Assembly (NCBI GenBank): GCA_040221095.1
Contig: JAVJVP010000003.1
Coordinates: 124,001-188,000 of the forward strand
Length of the DNA stretch: 64,000 nt
Reading direction: 5' to 3'
Source: UBA1479 sp040221095
Lineage (GTDB): Bacteria > Pseudomonadota > Alphaproteobacteria > Rhodospirillales > Casp-alpha2
Made by a program: the position numbers and the translations under genes. A model generated the notes under the pieces. It was not told the origin of the DNA. It did no database searches and saw nothing but the letters and a program-made list of their open reading frames with translations. Below are positions 27,043 through 36,426 of the stretch, in pieces; positions within the stretch are counted from its first letter, which is position 1; every line of letters starts with the position of its first letter.

Positions 27043-27914
27043 TGGCGGAAAAACGCAGAAACCTGGGACGCGGCCTGTCGGCCCTTCTGGGTGAGGACAA
27101 GTCGCCGGCGCCGGCCGCCGGCGCCCAGCAGATCGCCATCGAAAAGCTTCATCCCGGCCGCTACCAGCCGCGCCGCACCATGGGCGAGGCCGAGTTGCAG
27201 GACCTGGCTCAGTCGATCCGCGAGCTCGGCGTGTTGCAGCCGATCCTGGTGCGCGAACATCCGGAACGCGCGGGCAATTACGAGATCATTGCCGGCGAAC
27301 GGCGCTGGCGGGCCGCGCAGCTGGCCCAACTCCACGAAGTGCCGGTGCTGGTCAAGGTGCTGTCGAACAAGGAAACCCTCGAGGTCGCCCTGGTCGAAAA
27401 CCTGCAGCGGGAAGACCTGTCGCCCTTGGAAGAGGCCGTCGGTCTGCAACGCCTGATGGACGAGTTCGGCCATACCCAGGAGGCGCTCGCCAAGGCCGTC
27501 GGCAAAAGCCGCTCCCATGTCGCCAACATGCTGCGCCTGCTCGGCCTGCCCGACGCGGTCAAGGCCATGGTCGACAAGGGCGAGCTGAGCGCCGGGCATG
27601 CCCGGGCCCTGCTGTCGGCGGCGGCGCCGGAAGCCCTGGCGCGCACGGTCGTCGATCAGGGCCTCAGCGTGCGCCAGACGGAACAGCTGGTACAGCGGGC
27701 GGCGGCATCGGCCAAAAGCGGCGGCGCCAGACGCGGGCCGAAGGAAAAGGACGCGGACACCCGGGCCCTGGAAACGGATCTGTCCGATCTGCTCGGCCTG
27801 CGTGTCGCCATCGCGGCCAAGGGGCGGGAGGGCTCGGTCACCCTCTATTACAAATCCCTCGACCAGCTTGACGGCCTGCTGCAGCGCCTCAGCGGCCAGA
27901 GCGCCGGCGAATAG
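27039..27914 (+). CDS. parB: Chromosome partitioning protein ParB
   Basis: A 291-residue ParB/Spo0J that binds parS and hydrolyses CTP to form a sliding clamp. It shows RRNLGRGLSALLGE at the N-terminus, the CTPase/ParB box IAGERRWRAAQLA and VALVENLQREDLSPLEEA, then the helix-turn-helix VGKSRSHVANMLRLLGLP and a C-terminal dimerisation domain. Two adjacent ATGs (27039, 27042) are both usable. Convergent with holA, with only a GC-rich palindrome (GCGGCCGGCCGC near 27929) as possible terminator between them. Confidence 0.97.
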   Translation: MMAEKRRNLGRGLSALLGEDKSPAPAAGAQQIAIEKLHPGRYQPRRTMGEAELQDLAQSIRELGVLQPILVREHPERAGNYEIIAGERRWRAAQLAQLHEVPVLVKVLSNKETLEVALVENLQREDLSPLEEAVGLQRLMDEFGHTQEALAKAVGKSRSHVANMLRLLGLPDAVKAMVDKGELSAGHARALLSAAAPEALARTVVDQGLSVRQTEQLVQRAAASAKSGGARRGPKEKDADTRALETDLSDLLGLRVAIAAKGREGSVTLYYKSLDQLDGLLQRLSGQSAGE

Positions 27915-28019
27915 CCCGGCTGGACGGGCGGCCGGCCGCGCGCTGTTTTCTTGGATCAGCCCGGTGATGCTAAACAGCGGATGGGACCAAAAGCGGCGAG
28001 TCGCCCGCGGCGAATGGGC

Positions 28020-29033
28020 CTAGCGGGCGAGGCGGGCCAAGCGAATGAAGGCCCGTTCGCAGATCACCTCGTCGGGCCCCAGGCCGCTTTTGCAGGCCCG
28101 CTCGGCCTCGGTCAGGACATCCAGGGCGGTTCCCAGACGGCCCGGCGCCCACGACCTTAATGCATTGATAAACAACGGTTTTTCCTTAAAGAACACGGGC
28201 GGGCGCAGGTTGTCGACGGCCTGTTCCGGGCGCGTGCCGCGGGCCACGTCGCCGGCCGCCAGATGCAGGCGCTGGAACATCCGTTGCGCCGCGCGCAGCA
28301 TGCCGACGGCGGTCTCCCCCAGGTCGCGGGCGCTGGCATAGGCGCTGAGCAGACCGGCGACGTCGCCGCCGGCCAGGGCCTGGGTCACCGCCTCCGTGCC
28401 GCGCCCGGCATTGTCGCCGACGCAGGCCTGGGCGTCGGCCAGGGTCACCTCGGGCCCGGCCCCCTGCATGTAGAGCACCAGCTTTTCCAACTCGCGCCTG
28501 GAAATCAGCCGGTCGTTGCCCAGGTTGGCGGAGAGGTGGGCCTGCGCCTCGCGCCCGATGGTCAGGCCGGCGGAAGACAGGGTTTCGCGGATGACCTGTT
28601 CCATGGCGCGGGCGTCGTCGGCATAGCAGGGAAGAACGGCGGCGTTGGGCGCGGTTTCGCAAAGCTTGCGCAGCTTCGCCCGGGGCGTGAGGTCACCGGC
28701 GACGATAATGATCAACCCGTCGCCTTCGGCCGCGAGGGCGCCCTCGACCGCAGATGCCAGCCGGTCGCCGCCGTCGATGCGGACCGCCCGGCGGCCGCCG
28801 CCGAAGGCCATGGCGGCCCGTTCCGCGGCCAGGCGCTCGTCGTCGTCGGCGACATCCTGCTCGCCGAGGGAGGCCGTGCGGAAGGGGTCGTCGGTCGATC
28901 CGGCGACGGCGCGCATGACGTGGTCGGCACGTTCGCGCACCAGACCCTGGTCGGGGCCATAGATCAGCACCGCCGCGACCGCGTTCCCGGGATCGTTGAG
29001 GAAGCTGTCGATCTGGCGGCCGGAGAGTTTCAT
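28020..29033 (-). CDS. holA: DNA polymerase III delta subunit
   Basis: A 337-residue HolA, the clamp-loader subunit that opens the beta sliding clamp. It starts MKLSGRQIDSFLNDPGNAVAAVLIYGPDQGLVRERAD and has the AAA+-like fold without a functional Walker A, as usual for delta. The segment NLGNDRLISRRELEKLVLYM is typical. It lies 40 bp downstream of lptE, in the conserved alphaproteobacterial order leuS-lptE-holA facing parB. Confidence 0.95.
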   Translation of the reverse strand: MKLSGRQIDSFLNDPGNAVAAVLIYGPDQGLVRERADHVMRAVAGSTDDPFRTASLGEQDVADDDERLAAERAAMAFGGGRRAVRIDGGDRLASAVEGALAAEGDGLIIIVAGDLTPRAKLRKLCETAPNAAVLPCYADDARAMEQVIRETLSSAGLTIGREAQAHLSANLGNDRLISRRELEKLVLYMQGAGPEVTLADAQACVGDNAGRGTEAVTQALAGGDVAGLLSAYASARDLGETAVGMLRAAQRMFQRLHLAAGDVARGTRPEQAVDNLRPPVFFKEKPLFINALRSWAPGRLGTALDVLTEAERACKSGLGPDEVICERAFIRLARLAR

Positions 29034-29073
29034 GACGGGACCTTGGGTGTCCGGGACCGTGCCGCGGCCGGGG

Positions 29074-29622
29074 TCACCGTTTGTCGGGGTTGGATTTCAG
29101 GAAGATCGCGACCTTGAGCCGGATGTCGTCGCCCAACTGACGGACGGCCCGGTCCCGCGCACCCTTTTCCGCCATCAGCGTGGCGAATTCCGAATTGAGG
29201 ATGTTGAAGCTGGAGGTGGCCCGGCTGTTGCCTGTGTAAAGTTGAGCGCCGGTCCGCAGATCCATCAAGGTGAACGAACTGGACAGCGACAGGTCGGCGC
29301 GGGTGGCGTCGGCGCTCTTCTGTACGGCCAGGGAAGCAATGCTTTCGTCCAGGGTGACGACTAGACGATAAATCTGTTCGCCGCGCGGTCCCCGGGGGGA
29401 CAGTCCGTCCAGCAGCGCGTTATGCAGTTGCTGGCCGACGCGGGCAACACCGCGTCCGTCCGTGGTGGTGTTGCGGACCGGGCCGATTTCGACCTGGGAC
29501 AAGATCGTGCTCAGGTCGGCGCCGCCCGACCGGCCGTAAAGCGGGCGGAAACCGCAGCCGCCGAGCGTTCCGGCGGCCAGCGCGCCGGTGAGTGCGGCAA
29601 GGATGTTTCTACGCGACCACAT
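29074..29622 (-). CDS. lptE: LPS assembly lipoprotein LptE
   Basis: A 182-residue protein with a lipoprotein signal (ILAALTGALAAGTLGGC, then GFRPLYGR), the hallmark of LptE, which plugs the LptD barrel in outer-membrane LPS insertion. I chose the ATG at 29622; it lies inside the last codons of leuS (14-bp overlap). The rest is soluble and periplasmic. Confidence comes from the N-terminus plus gene order between leuS and holA. Confidence 0.92.
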   Translation of the reverse strand: MWSRRNILAALTGALAAGTLGGCGFRPLYGRSGGADLSTILSQVEIGPVRNTTTDGRGVARVGQQLHNALLDGLSPRGPRGEQIYRLVVTLDESIASLAVQKSADATRADLSLSSSFTLMDLRTGAQLYTGNSRATSSFNILNSEFATLMAEKGARDRAVRQLGDDIRLKVAIFLKSNPDKR

Positions 29623-32173
29623 TGACGATCCTGTTCGGCACGACGATGACCTTCCGGGGCGGCTTGCCTTCCAAAACGGACTGTACCTTATCCAGGGCCA
29701 GCGCCGCATCCTCCGCGATGTCCTTCGGGCAATCCTTGGGCAGCTCGATGGTGCCGCGCAGCTTGCCGTTGACCTGCACCGCGATGGTTACCAGGTCATC
29801 GACCAGATAGGCGGGGTCGGCCTCGGGCCAGGCGGTGTCGGCGACCAATGTCTCGCCGCGGCCCAATTCAAGCCAAAGCGCTTCGGCCAGGTGGGGCGTC
29901 ATCGGCGCGATCAGCAGGGTCAGGGTTTCCAGCGCGAAGCGGCGCACCCAATCCGCATCCGGGGCCGCGTCCTTGAGGCTCTCGACGGCGTTGGTCAGCT
30001 CGCGGATGCGGGCGACGGCCTTGTTGAAATGGAATTTTTCCAGGTCGCCGGAGACACCGTCGATGGTCTTGTGCGTGGCCTTCAGCACCTCTTCCGCCGC
30101 GCTTCCCAGGGCCTCCGGCCGTGCCGTGCCGGCGGCCGCCGGGGGGGCGGGGTTTTCCGTGACCAGGCGCCACAGCCGGTTGAGATAGCGCCAGGCCCCG
30201 TCGACACCGGCATCGGTCCATTCCAGGTCGCGGTCGGGCGGGCTGTCGGACAGCATGAACAGGCGCGCCGTGTCGGCGCCGTAGGCGCCGATGATGGCTT
30301 CCGGATCGACCACGTTCTTCTTGGACTTGCTCATCTTCTCAGACCGCCCGAGGGTCACCGGCTGGCCCGTCTCGGCGTGGGTGGCGGCCTCGCCCTCGAA
30401 CACCACCTGGGACGGCAGCAGCCACTTGCCGGCCGCATCCCTGAAGGTCTGATGGCACACCATGCCCTGGGTCAGCAGCCCGGCAAAGGGTTCCTCCACG
30501 GTAAGATAGCCGCATTTCTTCAGGGCGCGCGTGAAGAAGCGGCTGTACAGCAGGTGAAGCACCGCATGCTCGATGCCGCCGATGTACTGATCCACGGGCA
30601 GCCAGTAATCGACGGCGGCGCGGTCGAGGGGGGCGTCCGAATTGGGATTGCAGAACCGGGCAAAGTACCAGGACGATTCGAAGAAAGTGTCGAAGGTATC
30701 GGTCTCGCGCTCGGCCGGCTTGCCGCAGGTCGGACAGGCCACGTGTTTCCAGCTCGGGTGGCGGGCCAGGGGGTTGCCGGTTCCCGTGAAGTCGACGTCG
30801 GCGGGCAGTTCGACCGGAAGATCCTGTTCCGGAACCGGAACGGTGCCGCAGCCGCCGCAATGGATGATCGGGATCGGGCAGCCCCAGTAGCGCTGCCGCG
30901 ACACGCCCCAGTCGCGCAGGCGGTAGTTCACAGCCCGGGTACCGATGCCCATGTCCTCCAGGCGGCCGATGATCTTGGATTTGGCCTCGGGCACGGCGAG
31001 GCCGTCGAGGAAATCGGAATTGATCAGCAGGCCGTCGTCCGTGAAGGCTTCGTCACCGACGGTGAAGGCCGCAGCGTCCGCGTCCTTGGGGGCCACCACC
31101 GGCAGCACCGGCAGGCCGTACTTGCGGGCGAAATCCAAATCGCGCTGGTCATGGGCGGGGCAGCCGAAGATCGCCCCCGTGCCGTAATCCATGAGCACGA
31201 AGTTGGCGACATAGACCGGCAGGGTATGGCCGTCGATGAAGGGATGCCGCGCCCTGACGCCCGTGTCGAAGCCCATTTTCTCCGCCGTTTCGATGGCCGC
31301 CTCGCTGGTGCCCATGCGGTTGCATTCGGCGACGAAGGCGGCCAGGTCCGGGTTGCCTTGGGCCAGATCCTGGGCCAGGGGGTGGTTGGCGGCGACGGCG
31401 CAGAACGACGCGCCGAACAGGGTGTCGGGGCGGGTGGTGTAGATGTCGAGCCGGTCGTCCCGGCCGTCGAGCTGAAAGCGCACATGGGCGCCCTCCGAGC
31501 GGCCGATCCAGTTTTCCTGCATCAGGCGGACCCGGTCGGGCCAGCGGTCCAAACCGTCGAGGCCGTCGAGAAGCTCCTCGGCGTAGTCGGTGATCTTGAG
31601 GAACCATTGGCTGAGCTGGCGTTTTTCGACCAGGGCGCCGGACCGCCAGCCGCGGCCGTCGATGACCTGTTCGTTGGCCAGCACCGTGTTCTCCACCGGG
31701 TCCCAGTTGACCCAGGATTCCTTGCGGTAGACCAAGCCGTTGGCGAGAAAATCCAGGAACATCTTCTGTTCGTGGCGATAGTAGCCGGGCTCGCAGGTCG
31801 CCAGTTCCCGGGCCCAGTCATAGGACAGGCCCATGGTCTTCAGCTGGCGGCGCATGGTCGCGATGTTTTCCCGCGTCCACTCGGCCGGCGGCACCTTGTT
31901 TTCCATGGCGGCGTTTTCCGCAGGCAGGCCGAAGGCGTCCCAGCCCATGGGGTGCAGCACGTTGAAGCCGCGGGCCTTCTTGTAGCGCGCGACGACGTCG
32001 CCCAGGGTGTAGTTGCGGACATGGCCCATGTGGATGCGTCCCGACGGATAGGGAAACATCTCGAGCACGTAATACTTCGGCCGGCTGCTGTCCTCGCGGA
32101 CCTGGAAACAATCCTTATCGTCCCAGGCGGCCTGCCATTTCTGTTCGTTTTCCTTGACGTTGTAGCGCGCCAT
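29609..32173 (-). CDS. leuS: Leucyl-tRNA synthetase
   Basis: An 854-residue class I aminoacyl-tRNA synthetase charging tRNA-Leu. The HIGH-type motif is in YPSGRIHMGHVRNYTLGD and the KMSKS motif in SEKMSKSKKNVVDPE; the CP1 editing domain lies between them, including FIDGHTLPVYVANFVLMDYGTG. A zinc-ligand type CPTC segment is present near residue 480. Full family length. First gene of leuS-lptE-holA. Confidence 0.98.
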   Translation of the reverse strand: MARYNVKENEQKWQAAWDDKDCFQVREDSSRPKYYVLEMFPYPSGRIHMGHVRNYTLGDVVARYKKARGFNVLHPMGWDAFGLPAENAAMENKVPPAEWTRENIATMRRQLKTMGLSYDWARELATCEPGYYRHEQKMFLDFLANGLVYRKESWVNWDPVENTVLANEQVIDGRGWRSGALVEKRQLSQWFLKITDYAEELLDGLDGLDRWPDRVRLMQENWIGRSEGAHVRFQLDGRDDRLDIYTTRPDTLFGASFCAVAANHPLAQDLAQGNPDLAAFVAECNRMGTSEAAIETAEKMGFDTGVRARHPFIDGHTLPVYVANFVLMDYGTGAIFGCPAHDQRDLDFARKYGLPVLPVVAPKDADAAAFTVGDEAFTDDGLLINSDFLDGLAVPEAKSKIIGRLEDMGIGTRAVNYRLRDWGVSRQRYWGCPIPIIHCGGCGTVPVPEQDLPVELPADVDFTGTGNPLARHPSWKHVACPTCGKPAERETDTFDTFFESSWYFARFCNPNSDAPLDRAAVDYWLPVDQYIGGIEHAVLHLLYSRFFTRALKKCGYLTVEEPFAGLLTQGMVCHQTFRDAAGKWLLPSQVVFEGEAATHAETGQPVTLGRSEKMSKSKKNVVDPEAIIGAYGADTARLFMLSDSPPDRDLEWTDAGVDGAWRYLNRLWRLVTENPAPPAAAGTARPEALGSAAEEVLKATHKTIDGVSGDLEKFHFNKAVARIRELTNAVESLKDAAPDADWVRRFALETLTLLIAPMTPHLAEALWLELGRGETLVADTAWPEADPAYLVDDLVTIAVQVNGKLRGTIELPKDCPKDIAEDAALALDKVQSVLEGKPPRKVIVVPNRIVNVVA

Positions 32174-32312
32174 GCAAGTCCCCAGAAGGTTCGGGCGGGA
32201 AGATGTCGCCGGGCGAGGGCGTCCGGGCGAGGGTGGGTGGAATGCCGGGGCCGGGAGCGGAACCCGGCGGGCGAAAATGTCTGTAGGGCTCCGGTCTGTT
32301 GCGACGCGCCGC

Positions 32313-32852
32313 CTACTTGGTACTGATCGTCTGCCGGCGGAGCTGGCGGGCGCGGGTCAGGATTGCGTCCTCGATCTTGGTGCTGGTCTGTTCCGGCACC
32401 GCGGTGTCGCGCCATTGCCCGCCGGTATCTTTGGACTGGCCGAATACGGCGACGCGGATGCCGTCGGCGCGCAACGTGCGGCCCAGGATATAGACGTTCA
32501 GCTTGAAGCGCTCGTTGGGCGCTTCCTCGGTCGAATGCCAGTCGGTCAGGATCACGCCGCCGAACGGGTCTGCCGTGGACACGGGCATGAAGGCGATGGT
32601 GTCCAGGGTCGCGCGCCACAGGAAGCTGTTGACGCCAAGGGCGCCGCCGCCGCTGTCGCTGTTGTCGCTGTCACCCCACAGGCTGACGCCGCCGACACCC
32701 CAGACGGTGTCGCGCTTGGAGCCGTCATCGGTCTGATCCTTGGTGGTCGCTTCGATATCCGCAGGCGAAAAGTCGGCGCAGGCCGCCGTGCCGGCGACAA
32801 TGGCCATCGTGCCGATCAGTGCCAGTATCCGTTTTCCGGTGCCTAGAACCAT
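32313..32852 (-). CDS. DUF3576 secreted protein
   Basis: A 179-residue protein beginning with a signal peptide (KRILALIGTMAIVAGTAAC) that may be lipidated at the cysteine. The mature part contains WGVGGVSLWGD, then LGVNSFLWRATLDTIAFMPV and DPFGGVILTDWHS, the pattern of alphaproteobacterial DUF3576. Function unknown; probably a periplasmic or outer-membrane lipoprotein. I chose the ATG at 32852 because it begins the signal peptide. It sits 139 bp upstream of leuS. Confidence 0.88.
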   Translation of the reverse strand: MVLGTGKRILALIGTMAIVAGTAACADFSPADIEATTKDQTDDGSKRDTVWGVGGVSLWGDSDNSDSGGGALGVNSFLWRATLDTIAFMPVSTADPFGGVILTDWHSTEEAPNERFKLNVYILGRTLRADGIRVAVFGQSKDTGGQWRDTAVPEQTSTKIEDAILTRARQLRRQTISTK

Positions 32853-32901
32853 TGCTGCCGCGTCCTCTGTTCTTGCCGTCGCCGGTGAATGACGCCCCTT
32901 C

Positions 32902-33594
32902 TTAAACCATATGGCGGGCACCCGCCAAGCGCCGTGACCGCGCCGTGCGCAGGCTTGCCGCGCGCAAGCCGAAAGGGTCGCGGCAAAGATGGGCCAGGGC
33001 GCCGATTCCCGCAACCCCCGCGGCCCCGGCGGACAGCGTCCGGCGCAGCTGGTCCGGGGTGACCCCGCCGAGCGCCAGCACCGGCATGGCTGCGCCGCGG
33101 CACAGCGCCGCCAACCGCCACACACCCAGGGCCGGGCGGCCGGGATGGCTGGCCGTGGGAAACACCGGCGACAGCAGGACCAGGTCCGCGCCGGCCCGCG
33201 CCGCCCGCCTAAGGCCGGGCCCGTCATGGGCGGCGGCGGAAACGGGCCAGGGGTCGCCCTTGGGCGCGAACCGGCCGCGCCGCCGCACCATGCCGTCCGG
33301 CAGATGCAGGCCGTCGGCACGCAGGTGATGGGCAAGACGGCGGTCGCCGGCGACGATGAAGATCAGGCCCAACCGGCGGGCCAGGGCCGCCAGGTGGCGG
33401 CCCAGGGCTGCGCGGTCGGGGGCGTCGTAATGGCGGAAGATCACCATCGTGCCGGGAACCAGCAGGCGCAGCGCCTTGGCCGGGTCGGGGGTGCGCGTGG
33501 CGTCGGTCATGAAAGCGAACAGCGGCAGGCCGCGCCGGCGCGGCTTTTTCCCGCCCCCGCCCCATGCTAGGGTCCCGAACGCTTGTTTCCTCAT
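32902..33594 (-). CDS. Thiamine phosphate synthase-like protein
   Basis: A ThiE/TenI-fold TIM-barrel protein of about 231 residues. It shows PGTMVIFRHYDAPDRAALG, then GADLVLLSPVFPTASHPGRPALG and PVLALGGVTPDQLRRTLSAGA. The diphosphate site SPVFPT...HPG is recognisable, but alphaproteobacterial members like this are often a second, TenI-like type, so true ThiE activity is uncertain. I chose the ATG at 33594 (MRKQAFG); ATGs at 33630 (overlapping the divergent gene) and 33510 are possible. Confidence 0.8.
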   Translation of the reverse strand: MRKQAFGTLAWGGGGKKPRRRGLPLFAFMTDATRTPDPAKALRLLVPGTMVIFRHYDAPDRAALGRHLAALARRLGLIFIVAGDRRLAHHLRADGLHLPDGMVRRRGRFAPKGDPWPVSAAAHDGPGLRRAARAGADLVLLSPVFPTASHPGRPALGVWRLAALCRGAAMPVLALGGVTPDQLRRTLSAGAAGVAGIGALAHLCRDPFGLRAASLRTARSRRLAGARHMV

Positions 33595-33613
33595 TTCCGG
33601 TCCCGTTCCACCC

Positions 33614-34321
33614 ATGACCCCATCAGACACCGCCCCTCATAGCGCGGACTCCGATAGTGCCGCAAACCTTGCCGAGGTCCAGGCCAAGGTTGCCGAGGCG
33701 GCCCGGGCCGCCGGCCGCGATCCCGCCGCGGTCACCCTGGTCGCCGTCGGCAAGACCTTTCCCGCCGCGCGCATGTTACCGGCGCTTGCCGCCGGCCAGC
33801 GCGTCTTCGGGGAAAACCGGGTGCAGGAGGCCGAGGAAAAATGGCCGGACCTGCGTACCCGATATCCCGACCTCCGCCTGCATCTGATCGGCCCGCTGCA
33901 GTCGAACAAGGTGCGCAAGGCGGTCGAGGTCTTCGACGTCATCGAAACCGTCGACCGGCCCAAGCTGGCCCGCGCCCTTGCCAATGTCATGGTGGAGACG
34001 GGCCGCCGCCCGGACTGTTTCATCCAGGTCAATACGGGGGCGGAGGACCAGAAGGCCGGGGTGCTGCCGCAGGACGCCGACGCCTTCATCGCCCAATGCC
34101 GCGACGATTTCGCCCTGCCGGTCACGGGCCTGATGTGCATCCCGCCCCTGGACGAGGAGCCGTCCCTGCATTTCCAACTTTTGGCGGAAATCGCCCGACG
34201 CAACGGGCTTACCCAACTGAGCATGGGGATGAGCGCCGATTACGAGATCGCCGTCGCTTTCGGGGCGACCCATGTGCGGGTCGGCTCGGCCATTTTCGGC
34301 ACCCGCCCGAAACCGGCCTGA
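33614..34321 (+). CDS. YggS family pyridoxal phosphate homeostasis protein
   Basis: A 235-residue PLP-binding TIM barrel (YggS/PROSC). The PLP lysine is in VTLVAVGKTFPAARM; GENRVQEAEEKWP, LIGPLQSNKVRKA and LSMGMSADYEIAVAFGATHVRVGSAIFG are family signatures. It buffers free PLP and has no known catalytic activity. The ATG at 33614 is preceded by weak ribosome-site sequence; the frame is open upstream across the divergent ThiE-like gene start. Confidence 0.95.
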   Translation: MTPSDTAPHSADSDSAANLAEVQAKVAEAARAAGRDPAAVTLVAVGKTFPAARMLPALAAGQRVFGENRVQEAEEKWPDLRTRYPDLRLHLIGPLQSNKVRKAVEVFDVIETVDRPKLARALANVMVETGRRPDCFIQVNTGAEDQKAGVLPQDADAFIAQCRDDFALPVTGLMCIPPLDEEPSLHFQLLAEIARRNGLTQLSMGMSADYEIAVAFGATHVRVGSAIFGTRPKPA

Positions 34322-34330
34322 GGGCGGGGT

Positions 34331-34843
34331 TCAGCCCTTGACGGTCATCACGTCGCCGGGCCGTGCGGCCCGCAGCAGGTCGGCCAGATCGGCATCGGCC
34401 AGGGCGACGCAGCCTTCCGTCGGGGCAAGGTCCGGCGTCGCCAGATGCAGGAAGATGGCGCTGCCGGCCCCCGGTTCCGGTGGCGCGTCGTTATGGCCCA
34501 GGACAACGACCAGATCATAGACGCCGTCCGCGCGGGCCAGAACCTCGTGGCGCCACGGGCAGGGCAGGCGGACCAGCCGGTTGTAGGCGGGGCTCGTGGG
34601 ATCGTCGCACCATCCCAGGTTGGGCGTGATCGGGCTTGTGGGCAGGGCCGTTTCCGGCCGGGTCCGCCGGTCGGCGCGGTAGAACAGGCGGCGCAGGGCG
34701 AACCGGCCCATGGGGGTCGCGCCGTCGCCTTCCCGTTTGATGAGGGCGATACCGGCGCGGCCGAGCGCGCAGGGGGCATGATTGCGTCCCCAGGTCACGC
34801 GGCCCCGGGTGGGGCTGTCCCCCCGTGTGACGATGATTTCCAT
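34331..34843 (-). CDS. L,D-transpeptidase (YkuD) family protein
   Basis: A 170-residue YkuD-domain protein of the shorter COG3786 type. The catalytic stretch HLATPDLAPTEGCVAL carries the conserved His, the Gly-Cys pair and Leu; Glu stands where many members have His. Such enzymes cross-link or modify peptidoglycan through the cysteine. No signal peptide is visible, so either export is atypical or the true start lies elsewhere. Convergent with yggS, nine bases apart. Confidence 0.88.
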   Translation of the reverse strand: MEIIVTRGDSPTRGRVTWGRNHAPCALGRAGIALIKREGDGATPMGRFALRRLFYRADRRTRPETALPTSPITPNLGWCDDPTSPAYNRLVRLPCPWRHEVLARADGVYDLVVVLGHNDAPPEPGAGSAIFLHLATPDLAPTEGCVALADADLADLLRAARPGDVMTVKG

Positions 34844-34878
34844 GCCGGGAGTTTAGATCACTTGCCCGCCGGGTGGGA

Positions 34879-36213
34879 TCAGCGATCGCCCGCCGCCAGA
34901 TTCAGGTCCGGCCGGAATCCGGGTTCGGCCAGGCGCTGGGCGGCCTGATAGCGGGTCCAGCCCTCGACCATGTTGCTGCGGAACCAGCCGCCGCCTTCGG
35001 CGACGGCGCCGGGGGCTTCCTGATCGTCACGGTCGTCGCTGTTACCCTCTGCCGCCGCGCGGTCGCGCGGTTGGGCCTCGGGCAGGGCCGCGATTTCCTT
35101 GGCCCGGTCGCCCATCACCCAGGCCAGTTGATCGCGGGCCCAGGCCGATACGTCGCCATCGATGTCGGCGGCCGCGCCGCCCGCGGGTGCGGCCTGTGCG
35201 GTCTGCACGGCCCGGGGCTGTGCCGCCGGGCGGGCCGGGCCCGTCTCGGCGCCGGCGCGGTAATAGGCGGTCTGCCGTTGGGCCCAGGCGGCGACGGGAT
35301 CGGTCGCGGCCAGGGGCTGGGTCTCGCCGCCCTGATAATAGGCGACCTGCCGGGCCGCCCAGGCGGAAACGTCCGCGCCGTCGGTGCCGGCGGCGGCCGG
35401 GGCGGCGCCATCCTGATAATAGGCGGTCTGCTGGGCGGCCCAGGCGGTGACGTCGACGCCGTCCGTGCCGGCGGCCACGGGGGGCGTCCCCGGGCCGGCC
35501 TCGGCAAGTTGGGTGTCGCCCCGGTAAAACGCATGCTGTTCGGCGGCCCATTGGCCGACCGGGTCGGCGGCAGCCGTCGCCGTGTTGCCTCTGCCGGCAC
35601 CGTCCCGACTCTGGTAGAACGCCTGTTGGTCGGCGGCCCAGCGGCTGACCGGATCGGCGGCGGTGTCGCCGCCCTGATAGAAGGCGGTCTGCTGCGCCGC
35701 CCATTGGGTGACCGGGTCCGTGCCGTCCGTGCCCGCCGCCGCCGGGGCGGCCGCGGCGGTCTTGGTCGTGAGCGGCTGGGCGTCATCGCGGAAATAGGCC
35801 AGCACATGACTGCCCATGTCCTTGCCCGTATTGTGTTCGATCATCACGTTGGCGCTTGAGGCGACCAGACCGATGGGGCCCATGAACAGGGTGCCGCCCA
35901 TGATGCGGGGGGCGGGGTCCAGGGTGTCGTCGGTCATCTCGCGGTAGAGGGTCGAGACCACAGGGATGTGCTGCAGGGGATTGATCACATCGACCAGATC
36001 CCAGAACGTGAGCCCGTCGTCGCCGAAGGCCTTAAATTCCTTGCCGCTTGCGGGGCCGCCGTCCGCCGACTTGTCCGGGGCGTCAAGGGCATTGCCCCTG
36101 CCGAGCTTAAGGTCCGGCAGTTGGGCGGGGGTGTGTTTGGCGGGGAGGGCGCCGGTTCCGCCAGGGGCGGGGGCCACGCGCCAGGGATTGATCCCTTCGG
36201 AGGGCAGTGTCAT
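34879..36213 (-). CDS. WAxxQxAYY-repeat protein with a conserved N-terminal region
   Basis: A 444-residue protein I cannot assign. Residues 68-140 form an ordered block (FWDLVDVINPLQHIPVVSTL, then MGGTLFMGPIGLVASSANVM) that I recall from Rhodospirillales hypothetical proteins. After it come seven repeats of a D-P-V-x-x-W-A-A-x-Q-x-A-Y/F-Y core at residues 166, 187, 217, 254, 281, 305 and 354, spaced by Ala/Pro/Gly/Thr-rich linkers. The C-terminus has WFRSNMVEGWTRYQAAQRLA. No signal peptide; the GLV segment (110-125) could be membrane-associated. The units may be short amphipathic helices on flexible linkers. ATG start at 36213. Confidence 0.85.
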   Translation of the reverse strand: MTLPSEGINPWRVAPAPGGTGALPAKHTPAQLPDLKLGRGNALDAPDKSADGGPASGKEFKAFGDDGLTFWDLVDVINPLQHIPVVSTLYREMTDDTLDPAPRIMGGTLFMGPIGLVASSANVMIEHNTGKDMGSHVLAYFRDDAQPLTTKTAAAAPAAAGTDGTDPVTQWAAQQTAFYQGGDTAADPVSRWAADQQAFYQSRDGAGRGNTATAAADPVGQWAAEQHAFYRGDTQLAEAGPGTPPVAAGTDGVDVTAWAAQQTAYYQDGAAPAAAGTDGADVSAWAARQVAYYQGGETQPLAATDPVAAWAQRQTAYYRAGAETGPARPAAQPRAVQTAQAAPAGGAAADIDGDVSAWARDQLAWVMGDRAKEIAALPEAQPRDRAAAEGNSDDRDDQEAPGAVAEGGGWFRSNMVEGWTRYQAAQRLAEPGFRPDLNLAAGDR

Positions 36214-36426
36214 CGATTTTTTCCCGTTCTCTTCGCGCCCTGTTTTCGGGCGTTAAATTATGGAACGGGCGTCGCAAGACTTGGGCCAGATTCAACCTAT
36301 TGATTTTAAAGAACTTTGACTCGTACGGTCTGGGTATAAAATGCCCGGGGCGGCAAATGCTGCCGGGCGGCGGCGGACTCCGGCGGGCGGGCGTTTCAAT
36401 GGTTAATGGTGGGTGGTGGCGTGGGA

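Noticed and set aside
27915..28019. Clear terminator between parB and holA
   Set aside because: Only a GC-rich palindrome without a U-tract is present, which is not enough to call a terminator.
29588..32326. 912-codon plus-strand ORF antisense to leuS
   Set aside because: Shadow frame; leuS has complete synthetase motifs on the other strand.
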